Shown here: positions 1 through 5,642 of the stretch, piece by piece
How the letters are laid out: each line of letters opens with the position of its first letter
Numbering within the stretch: the first letter of the stretch is position 1
Origin: Bacillota bacterium
GTDB taxonomy: Bacteria > Bacillota > UBA4882 > UBA10575
DNA: 5,919 bases
NCBI GenBank assembly: GCA_012521315.1
Contig: JAAYMP010000168.1
Coordinates: 1-5,919, forward strand
Reading direction: 5' to 3'
The notes under the pieces: generated by a model
What the model was told of the DNA's origin: nothing
Databases searched by the model: none
The model's input: the letters and a program-made list of their open reading frames with translations, nothing else
Position numbers and translations under genes: made by a program

Positions 1-1067
1 AGACGCCGGAGCACACTGGTGAGGTCGGCGCTCACCACCGTAAGATAAAAGGCGGTAATCAAGACCAACCCGATCACCTGGGCGACGATTTTATGTTCCG
101 CTTTAAACTCCCTGCCTCTTAACCCTTCCAGCAGAAAAACGACGATCCATCCGCCGTCCAGCAAGGGTAAGGGAAGCGGCAGCAAATTAAAGATCCCAAG
201 GAAAAGATTGAAACTGGCCACCATGGTGAAGAACAGATATAAACCGGACTTCAAGGCCTGATCAATCATGCCCGCCATCCCGATCGGCCCGACAAACTGT
301 GGGCGCAGCTGACCGGCCAGCATCTGGAGGATACTAACCGGAATCGCCACCACCTGCTGGGCGGTGATGGTTACCCCGTACCGGATGGCGGACGGCCAGG
401 GTAGCCTTTCAACGACATAAGCCGGGTAGATGCCGATCCTGGCCACCTTCAAGGTGGCATCGTAGACCGGCGTCAGCTCCCGGAGAAAAGGCCGTCCCCC
501 TCTTATAAATTCGATTCTTAACTTTTGGTCAGGCGCCGCGTGGATCACCCCGGCCAACTGCGTCCAGTGGGTAATTGGCTGCCCGTTGATGGCCACAATC
601 TCATCCCCGGCCGCCAGCCCGGCTTCGTAAGCCGGTGAATTCGGCTCCACAAAACCGATCAGGGCCCGCTCGCTTTGGAGCCGGGTGGGCAAGCCTAAGA
701 CTGCCGCGATGAAAATGAAGGTCAAAAGGGCACAAAGGAGATTGTTTAGGGGACCGCTAAGCATCATCAAGATCTTCTGTCCCCAGGAAAGCCCACTGAA
801 GAGGCGTTCGCCGGGCTGCGGGGCGGCTGCTTCCCCTTCCGGGAAAAGCTCCATCCCCGCCACTTTGACAAAACCCCCAAACGGGATCAGGCGAAAAGAA
901 TAAACAACCCCTTTTCTTTTGGTCCTGAAGATGGCCGGTCCCATGCCTATGGCAAACTCATGAACCGTTACCCCGAACAGACGGGCACAAAAAAAGTGTC
1001 CACCTTCGTGAATCAGGACGATAAACCCGAACAGAAGGATAAAAACCGGTATTGTCGCCCAGGACAA
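1..1067 (-). CDS. rseP: Site-2 intramembrane zinc metalloprotease RseP/RasP, C-terminus cut by window edge
   Basis: A membrane-embedded M50 protease that makes the second cut in anti-sigma factors and clears signal-peptide remnants in homologues. The frame is open from TTG 1067 to the left edge: 355 complete codons, probably lacking only the last few residues compared with B. subtilis RasP. The TTG start places the zinc motif HEGGH at residues 20-24, matching known homologues (His20 in B. subtilis, 22 in E. coli); a GTG at 1100 would add 11 residues. Then come the membrane-associated loop PFGGFVKVAGM (62-72), a second membrane segment (about 106-126), one PDZ domain (about 136-203, with the ligand-loop region at IGFVEPNSPAYEAGL), GPIGMAGM (260-267), and the third zinc ligand in LLDGG (302-306, Asp304). 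A final hydrophobic segment is at about 328-347. A single PDZ is usual for Bacillota. Oddly, the motif reads NLLPLPLPLLDGGW, two residues longer than the usual NLLPIPxLDGG and with Trp in place of Arg or His. Confidence 0.94.
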   Translation of the reverse strand, partial: MSWATIPVFILLFGFIVLIHEGGHFFCARLFGVTVHEFAIGMGPAIFRTKRKGVVYSFRLIPFGGFVKVAGMELFPEGEAAAPQPGERLFSGLSWGQKILMMLSGPLNNLLCALLTFIFIAAVLGLPTRLQSERALIGFVEPNSPAYEAGLAAGDEIVAINGQPITHWTQLAGVIHAAPDQKLRIEFIRGGRPFLRELTPVYDATLKVARIGIYPAYVVERLPWPSAIRYGVTITAQQVVAIPVSILQMLAGQLRPQFVGPIGMAGMIDQALKSGLYLFFTMVASFNLFLGIFNLLPLPLPLLDGGWIVVFLLEGLRGREFKAEHKIVAQVIGLVLITAFYLTVVSADLTSVLRR

Positions 1068-1153
1068 GCCAATTTGCCCCCTTTTTCTTCGCGTCCCCAC
1101 CGGCCTCCCCTCTTTTCCCTCACAAGATAGAGGGCGCGCCGGCCCGTCGTTTT
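1068..1153 (-). other. Gap between dxr and rseP, no gene recognised
   Basis: This is the only sizeable spacer in the block. It holds a weak 4-bp GC-rich hairpin (1132-1145) without a T-run, an AGAGGGGAGG run (1113-1104) and the proposed rseP ribosome site. I see no convincing promoter or terminator. If rseP starts at the GTG at 1100, the spacer shrinks to 53 bases. Confidence 0.6.
1077..1083 (-). promoter_or_regulatory. Probable Shine-Dalgarno site of rseP
   Basis: AAGGGGG can pair with the anti-Shine-Dalgarno sequence with one G-U wobble, and lies 9 bases before a TTG at 1067. A competing G-rich site at 1110-1104 is only 3 bases from the GTG at 1100, too close to be ideal. Confidence 0.55.
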
Positions 1154-2335
1154 CTATCCAAGACTGGATTGCCCGGCGATCAACTGCCTGGTCAACCGGC
1201 GGGCCCAATCATCCACCGCCAATATGGTATCCAGATCAAGCCGTTGGTTACTCCCCTTTTCATAGGCGCTCATGGCATGCTCGATCAGGCGGGGAATGGT
1301 CAAAAAGCCAATCCGGCCCGCCAGAAACGCGTTGACCGCTTCTTCATTGGCGGCATTTAAGACCGTCGGCAAGGCGCCCCCCGCTTTCCCGGCGGCATAG
1401 GCCAGCTCCAAACAGGGAAACCGTTTAAAGTTGGGGGGATAGAACTGGAGATCGGAAAGTTGGTACAGATCAAGCCGGGAAAAGGGGTTCGCTTTCCGCC
1501 CCGGGTAGGTCAAAGCGTATTGGATCGGCAGGCGCATATCGGCCGGTCCCAGTTGAGCCAGGAGACTCCCGTCGACCAGCTCGATTAGGGAGTGGATCAC
1601 GCTTTGCGGGTGAATGACTACTTTAATCCGGTCATAGGGCAGGCCGAACAACCAGTGGGCTTCGATCACTTCCAACCCTTTATTCATCAACGTCGCCGAA
1701 TCGACGGTGATCTTCCCGCCCATCCGCCAAGTGGGATGGGCAAGCGCCGCGGCGGGGGTGACACTCTTCATCTCCTCCGCCGTCCAGCAGGCAAAAGGCC
1801 CCCCGGAGGCGGTGAGGTGCACCTGTTTTAAATCCGGTTCCGCAATGGCCTGCAGGCATTGGAAGATCGCGCTATGTTCGCTGTCCACCGGAATCAGCCG
1901 CGCCGGACTCTTCGCTTTAAGCGTCGTCATGATCAATTCCCCGGCCGCGACCAGGCTTTCTTTATTGGCCAGGGCCACTGTTTTTCCTGCTTGGAGGGCG
2001 GCCAGCGTCGGTTGGATTCCGGCGGCCCCCACCACTGCGGAGACCACCACTTCGACCGCCGGGTCGGTTACCAATTCAAGCAAGCCGCCGGGGCCGGATA
2101 AAAGCTCCCCTTCCCAACCGGCCGTCGCGGCCAAAACCTCCTGGTACTGTCCGGTATTGGTCACCACCGCCCTCCGGGGACGGTATTTTCTAATCAGTTC
2201 CGCCAGGCGATCCCCCCGGTTGTGGGCGGAAAGGCCGTAAACGCGATAGTCGGCGGCCAGGGGCCCGGTCACCACGTCCAGGGTCTGCTGCCCAATCGAC
2301 CCGGTAGCCCCCAAAATGACCAAGTTTTTTTGCAT
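1154..2335 (-). CDS. dxr: 1-deoxy-D-xylulose 5-phosphate reductoisomerase
   Basis: Second enzyme of the MEP pathway. It rearranges and reduces DXP to 2-C-methyl-D-erythritol 4-phosphate with NADPH and a divalent metal, in the cytoplasm, and is the target of fosmidomycin. The ATG at 2335 gives 393 residues, a normal length (E. coli 398). The nucleotide-binding motif GATGSIG is at 9-15, ALANKES at 121-127, and the metal-binding PVDSEH at 149-154 (Asp151, Glu153). SGGP is at 177-180. The HPTWRMG loop and VDSATLMNKGLEVIEA supply His200, Trp203, Ser213, Asn218, Lys219 and Glu222, matching E. coli His209, Trp212, Ser222, Asn227, Lys228 and Glu231. The C-terminal domain has the family's LNAANEEAV at 326-334. 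All catalytic residues are present, so the enzyme should be active. It supplies the IPP that UppS consumes. The stop is TAG, followed by an 86-base gap before rseP. Confidence 0.97.
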   Translation of the reverse strand: MQKNLVILGATGSIGQQTLDVVTGPLAADYRVYGLSAHNRGDRLAELIRKYRPRRAVVTNTGQYQEVLAATAGWEGELLSGPGGLLELVTDPAVEVVVSAVVGAAGIQPTLAALQAGKTVALANKESLVAAGELIMTTLKAKSPARLIPVDSEHSAIFQCLQAIAEPDLKQVHLTASGGPFACWTAEEMKSVTPAAALAHPTWRMGGKITVDSATLMNKGLEVIEAHWLFGLPYDRIKVVIHPQSVIHSLIELVDGSLLAQLGPADMRLPIQYALTYPGRKANPFSRLDLYQLSDLQFYPPNFKRFPCLELAYAAGKAGGALPTVLNAANEEAVNAFLAGRIGFLTIPRLIEHAMSAYEKGSNQRLDLDTILAVDDWARRLTRQLIAGQSSLG

Positions 2336-2336
2336 C

Positions 2337-3437
2337 TTAATCACCTTTATCGAAGCCAAAAACCTTTCTCTGGTTCTCGCCAAACAGACCTTGATGTAAA
2401 GAACGGATCAGCACACAAAGGATTGGCCCCAAGATTAGCCCGCCACTCCCCAAGGTTTTAACCCCAATGTACAGTGAGGCCAAGACCAGTAACGGATGGA
2501 GGCCCAAGGTCGTTCCGACCAACCGTACCTCGAATAACTGCCGGATACCTGCGGTCAAGAGGAAAAGACACCCCAAACCGCAAACGTTCCCCATCTTTCC
2601 CATCGCCAGTTGCCATCCGAGCCAGGGCAGGTAAATCAAAGCCGGACCGACCAGGGGGAGGAGATCCAAGAGGCCGAGGAGACTTCCGACCAGCCAAGGT
2701 TTGGAAAAACCCAATACCGCCAATCCCACCATCGAAAGCACTCCGGTGACCATCGCCAGCAAAAGCTGGGTTTTAAGGAAACGCCACCCGGTAGCCAGGG
2801 TTTGCCGGTGGAGGGTGCTGATCGTCCGTTGCCAGTGGGGAGGAAAAAAGGATAAGCATAAGTGCCGAATTTTCTCCCGGTCCCGGCTCAGAAAATAGGC
2901 GGTAAAACCACTGAGCAAAAGGTTAAAGAGAAAGATGGGAAAACCGCGGAATAGATTTAAAGCCCGGTTCAGGAGGCTACTCACCGCCTTCCGGAGGTTA
3001 TCCATCCACAACCGGTCGTAACTCCAAAAATCTTCCGGCCACTTTAACCGCGCCGTGAGCTCCGTTCTAATCCGTTCCCAGCCGGCGCCAAGGCGGTGAA
3101 GCTGGGCAGGCAACACCCGTAAGAGCTCCTTGGTCTCCCGGTAAAGCCCGACCAGGACTAGGGTCAAACCAAGACCAAGGAGGCAGAGGGTGATCAACAA
3201 AACAACAATGACCGCCAGTTGCCGTGGAAAGCCACACCACCGGCCAAGCAGGCGCACCGGTTTTTCAATCAGATAGGCAAGGAAAAGCCCGAAACAAAAG
3301 GGACTGACCAGGGGAAAAAGGTATTTGAACAATAAAAAAGAAAGGAATATCCCCACGAAAAATACGATCTTTAAACTTATCTGTTTCGGAACGGCCACGG
3401 CCACCACCCGGTTTAAGCATACGTCCGAAACAGGCAA
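2337..3437 (-). CDS. ytvI: AI-2E transporter-family membrane protein, probably sporulation protein YtvI
   Basis: A 366-residue polytopic membrane protein of the AI-2E/PerM (UPF0118) family. Hydrophobic stretches lie at about 23-57, 73-98, 162-183, 222-243, 246-280, 284-298 and 312-347, with a more polar, charged region at about 99-160, the family's usual pattern. Diagnostic C-terminal motifs are LLDLLPLVGPALIYLPW (256-272) and LGLHPLLVLASLYIGVKTLG (311-330), followed by GGLILGPIL. Length and motif text best fit the YtvI subgroup of spore-formers (B. subtilis YtvI is about 371 residues), but no substrate or molecular function can be assigned, and a role in sporulation is inference from the subfamily. 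The start is uncertain: TTG at 3437 has a weak AGGG site 6 bases upstream, whereas GTG at 3407 or 3398 would also precede the first membrane segment. Its TAA is one base before the dxr ATG, so it is part of the operon. Finding it between cdsA and dxr is unusual compared with B. subtilis. Confidence 0.85.
   Translation of the reverse strand: MPVSDVCLNRVVAVAVPKQISLKIVFFVGIFLSFLLFKYLFPLVSPFCFGLFLAYLIEKPVRLLGRWCGFPRQLAVIVVLLITLCLLGLGLTLVLVGLYRETKELLRVLPAQLHRLGAGWERIRTELTARLKWPEDFWSYDRLWMDNLRKAVSSLLNRALNLFRGFPIFLFNLLLSGFTAYFLSRDREKIRHLCLSFFPPHWQRTISTLHRQTLATGWRFLKTQLLLAMVTGVLSMVGLAVLGFSKPWLVGSLLGLLDLLPLVGPALIYLPWLGWQLAMGKMGNVCGLGCLFLLTAGIRQLFEVRLVGTTLGLHPLLVLASLYIGVKTLGSGGLILGPILCVLIRSLHQGLFGENQRKVFGFDKGD
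2342..2348 (-). promoter_or_regulatory. Shine-Dalgarno site of dxr, inside the end of the ytvI-like gene
   Basis: AAAGGTG followed by AT lies 6 to 7 bases upstream of the ATG at 2335. It overlaps the last sense codons and stop region of the preceding gene. It selects the ATG over the longer upstream reading frame, which would add 16 non-family residues. Confidence 0.75.
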
Positions 3438-3451
3438 ATCATGCCCTGTAT

Positions 3452-4276
3452 TTACCGGAGCAAAAAGGAAGCCAGGTAGTAAACGACCGGTAAAGAAAAC
3501 AAAGCACTATCGAAACGATCAAGGACACCGCCGTGGCCGGGGAGAAAGCGGCCCGAATCTTTAATCCCAGCCACCCGTTTCAGAAAGGACGCAAACAAAT
3601 CCCCAACCTGCCCGGCGAAACTGGCCAGGATTCCGGTCCCAACCAACCAGAAAACGGGCAACTGGAAAAAGAGGCCCAAAAGAACGCCGGCGAGCGTCCC
3701 GACGGCCAGTCCACCCACGGCCCCTTCAACGGTTTTTTTCGGGCTGAGCCTGGGGGCCAGCGGGGTTTTCCCCAACGCCGAACCGATAAAATAAGCCCCG
3801 GTATCGGTTCCCCAGATCACCCCAAAAGCAAAGAGCAATAATTGCCAGCCGTCCGGGTTGACCAGCTGCCGGATGAGAAGCGGGTAAATAAAAAGAAAAC
3901 CGGTGTAAAACAGGATAAAAAGGTGGCTGACGAGGGCGACCAGGGTCGCCTGGGTGACTCCTTTCCCCATATAGGTAAGGAAGGAGACGAAAAGCAAAAT
4001 AAAAGCCACCAAAGCAAACCAGTCGCCAATACGCAAGGAACCGCCGCGCACCACAGGCTGTCCCCAGCATACTTCCCCGGCAAAGAATAGCAGGTTAAAA
4101 AAGAGCGCTAGCGGATAGTGAAGATCAACGCCGGACTTTTTGAAGATTTTCCCCACTTCCACCGTTGCCAGGAAAGAAAGGGCCCCTACGGCCACGGTCA
4201 GCAATAACCCACCTTTGAGTACGAGAAAGAGAAAAAGAATGGCCCCGGTAATTCCCGAAAGGATACGTGTTTTCAC
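3452..4276 (-). CDS. cdsA: Phosphatidate cytidylyltransferase (CDP-diglyceride synthase)
   Basis: An integral membrane enzyme that converts phosphatidic acid and CTP to CDP-diacylglycerol, the precursor of phosphatidylglycerol, cardiolipin and related lipids. With GTG at 4276 it has 274 residues and begins MKTRILSG, like B. subtilis CdsA (MKQRILTG); a GTG at 4285 would add three residues. Several hydrophobic membrane segments fill the first two thirds. Conserved cytoplasmic motifs follow: WGTDTGAYFIG (about 155-165), SPKKTVEG (178-185) and the CDS signature S-F-L-K-R, four residues, K-D-S-G, then PGHGGVLDRFD (about 230-256), which fits the family pattern including the metal-binding acidic residues. 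One oddity: the usual GDLxES reads GDLFAS, with Ala where Glu is common. It is followed after 14 bases by the ytvI-like gene. Product call is very secure. Confidence 0.96.
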   Translation of the reverse strand: MKTRILSGITGAILFLFLVLKGGLLLTVAVGALSFLATVEVGKIFKKSGVDLHYPLALFFNLLFFAGEVCWGQPVVRGGSLRIGDWFALVAFILLFVSFLTYMGKGVTQATLVALVSHLFILFYTGFLFIYPLLIRQLVNPDGWQLLLFAFGVIWGTDTGAYFIGSALGKTPLAPRLSPKKTVEGAVGGLAVGTLAGVLLGLFFQLPVFWLVGTGILASFAGQVGDLFASFLKRVAGIKDSGRFLPGHGGVLDRFDSALFSLPVVYYLASFLLR

Positions 4277-4281
4277 TGCGT

Positions 4282-5073
4282 TCACCCTTCCTTAATCCCC
4301 CCGAACCGGCGGGATCGCGTTTTGTACGCCGCCAGCGCCGCACGGAACTCCGCCGGACTAAAATCGGGCCAGAGCGTAGAAGTAAAATATAACTCGGTAT
4401 AAGCGGTCTGCCAAAGCATAAAGTTGCTAATCCGCTGCTCGCCGCTGGTCCGAATCAAGAGATCCGGATCGGGTTGTCCTGTGGTCAAAAGGAAACGGGC
4501 AAACTGTTCTTCCGTGATCGTTTCCGGTTCTAACCTTTCCTCCAGCGCCTTTTGGACCATTTTGCGCACCGCCCCGACAATCTCCGAACGGCCGCCGTAA
4601 TTGATGGCCAGGTTCAAGGTTAATCTTTGGTTCTGCGCGGTTTGCGCTTCCACCTGTTTAAGCAAGGCCGTCAATTTCGGTGGCAGTTGGTCCGTATTGC
4701 CAATGAAACGGATCCGCACATCCTCATCGTGCAATTCGGAAGTGACCTGCTGCAAACTTTGGTAAAAGAGGTTCATCAAGAAAGACACTTCCTGCTTCGG
4801 CCGTTTCCAGTTCTCCGTCGAAAAGGCGTACAGGGTCAAATATTTGATCCCCAGCCGGGCACATTCTTGCGTAATGACGCGGGCGGTTTGCAAACCGGCT
4901 TCGTGGCCGGCGGTACGGGGAAAGTTCCGCTTGCGCGCCCAACGCCCGTTGCCGTCCATTATAATCGCCACGTGGGTCGGGAGCCCCGGGTCTCCCGGTT
5001 GGATCGTTTGACCTGCCGCTTTTCGCCGGAACCCGTACAAAAGGCCTTTTGGGGAAAGGAAAGATAATTTCAA
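4282..5073 (-). CDS. uppS: Isoprenyl transferase, probable undecaprenyl diphosphate synthase
   Basis: A cis-prenyltransferase that adds isopentenyl diphosphate units to farnesyl diphosphate, making the C55 carrier lipid for peptidoglycan and other wall polymers. It acts in the cytoplasm at the membrane surface. The 263-residue length is typical. Key motifs are intact: MDGNGRWA at 39-46 with catalytic Asp40, the HEAG segment (57-60), FSTENW (84-89), NYGGRSEI (158-165), and the diphosphate-binding DLLIRTSGEQRISNF (204-218) with Arg208, Arg214 and Ser216. Downstream come TELYF and the closing RRFGGI. The first 30 residues before the core are variable and basic, as in Bacillota homologues. The TTG start is supported by GGAGGT at 7-base spacing. 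Substrate chain length cannot be read with certainty, but the context with cdsA and dxr and the presence of a single homologue here fit UppS. Its TGA touches the cdsA start region. Confidence 0.96.
   Translation of the reverse strand: MKLSFLSPKGLLYGFRRKAAGQTIQPGDPGLPTHVAIIMDGNGRWARKRNFPRTAGHEAGLQTARVITQECARLGIKYLTLYAFSTENWKRPKQEVSFLMNLFYQSLQQVTSELHDEDVRIRFIGNTDQLPPKLTALLKQVEAQTAQNQRLTLNLAINYGGRSEIVGAVRKMVQKALEERLEPETITEEQFARFLLTTGQPDPDLLIRTSGEQRISNFMLWQTAYTELYFTSTLWPDFSPAEFRAALAAYKTRSRRFGGIKEG
4286..4293 (-). promoter_or_regulatory. Shine-Dalgarno site of cdsA, inside the end of uppS
   Basis: AAGGAAGG directly abuts a GTG at 4285 that overlaps the uppS stop as GTGA. It lies 9 bases before a second in-frame GTG at 4276. 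The spacing favours the second GTG, which also gives the family-like N-terminus MKTRILSG. Confidence 0.7.
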
Positions 5074-5076
5074 GAA

Positions 5077-5640
5077 TTAGACCTCCATAATTTCCTTCTC
5101 TTTATTTGCGGTTAAAGTATCAATCTCGGCAATGTATTTATCCGTTAATTTTTGGATATCATCCAGCCCTTTCTTGCTCTCGTCCTCCGTGATGTCGCCG
5201 TTTTTCTCCAGCTTTTTGATGGACTCATTAGCCTCGCGGCGGATGTTACGGATCGCAACCCTTTTCTCCTCGGCATCCTTCTTCAAAAGTTTCACGAGTT
5301 CACGACGGCGTTCCTCCGTCAACTGGGGGACGAGCAGGCGGATGACAGTTCCGTCATTGGTCGGATTAAAGCCCAAATCGGCTTTTAAAATTGCCCGTTC
5401 AACATTGCCCAGGATGGACTTGTCCCACGGTTGGACCACAATCATCCTTGGTTCCGGAGCGGAAATATTGGCCACCTGATTAAGGGGCATCTGGGAACCG
5501 TAATATTCCACGGTCACCCGGTCCAAAATCGCAGGGTTGGCCCGGCCGGTCCGGATCGTGGCAAAATCCCGTTTTGCCACTTCGATCACTTTTTGCATCT
5601 TTTGGTTGGTTTGCTCCCAAACCTCTTTGATGGCTTCCAC
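5077..5640 (-). CDS. frr: Ribosome recycling factor (RRF)
   Basis: RRF splits the post-termination 70S complex, together with EF-G, so ribosomes can be reused. The protein is cytoplasmic and essential in most bacteria. The GTG start at 5640 gives 187 residues; an in-frame TTG at 5646, overlapping the pyrH TGA, would give 189. I prefer GTG because of ribosome-site spacing and because B. subtilis RRF is 185 residues. Family signatures are complete: RTGRANPAILDRVTVEYYG (about residues 30-48) and PLNQVANISAPEPRMIVVQPWD at the domain I/hinge region, then ADLGFNP.NDG.VIRL and the LTEERRRELVK helix. The C-terminal helix reads KKLEKNGDITEDE...DDIQKLTDKYI and ends KEKEIMEV, close to the Bacillus ending. 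The protein is rich in Lys/Glu/Arg, as expected for the three-helix bundle. It is separated by 3 bases from uppS, whose ribosome site lies in its last codons. Confidence 0.97.
   Translation of the reverse strand: MEAIKEVWEQTNQKMQKVIEVAKRDFATIRTGRANPAILDRVTVEYYGSQMPLNQVANISAPEPRMIVVQPWDKSILGNVERAILKADLGFNPTNDGTVIRLLVPQLTEERRRELVKLLKKDAEEKRVAIRNIRREANESIKKLEKNGDITEDESKKGLDDIQKLTDKYIAEIDTLTANKEKEIMEV
5081..5086 (-). promoter_or_regulatory. Shine-Dalgarno site of uppS, inside the end of frr
   Basis: A perfect GGAGGT is formed by the last two sense codons of frr (GAG GTC, preceded by ATG). It sits 7 bases upstream of the TTG at 5073. This ideal spacing is the main reason for accepting TTG as the uppS start, and it implies translational coupling with frr. 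Confidence 0.85.
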
Positions 5641-5642
5641 AA

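Noticed and set aside
1132..1145. GC-rich hairpin after dxr as a possible terminator
   Set aside because: The stem is only 4 bp (GGGC/GCCC) and no T-run follows on the transcribed strand, so it does not look like an intrinsic terminator.
1707..2240. Plus-strand open frame of 177 codons opposite dxr
   Set aside because: It is the antisense shadow of dxr, which has every catalytic motif. The predicted protein is low in recognisable structure and has no plausible ribosome site or neighbours on that strand.
2336..2383. Longer dxr form with 16 extra N-terminal residues
   Set aside because: It would overlap the ytvI-like gene by about 47 bases. The ATG at 2335 has a good ribosome site and puts the GATGSIG motif at the usual distance from the N-terminus.
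2474..2898. Several overlapping plus-strand frames of 65 to 91 codons opposite the ytvI-like gene
   Set aside because: They mirror a membrane protein gene with clear family motifs, and their Pro/Arg/Lys-rich translations have no recognisable domains.
3413..3442. Nine-codon minus-strand frame starting with ATG between cdsA and the ytvI-like gene
   Set aside because: The AGGG is too close to this ATG, and the frame is out of phase with the ytvI-like gene. Its shortness fits chance, although it could be a leader peptide.
4627..5067. Plus-strand open frame of 146 codons opposite uppS
   Set aside because: Antisense shadow of a fully conserved uppS, with Arg/Gly/Pro-rich text typical of noncoding frames in this composition.
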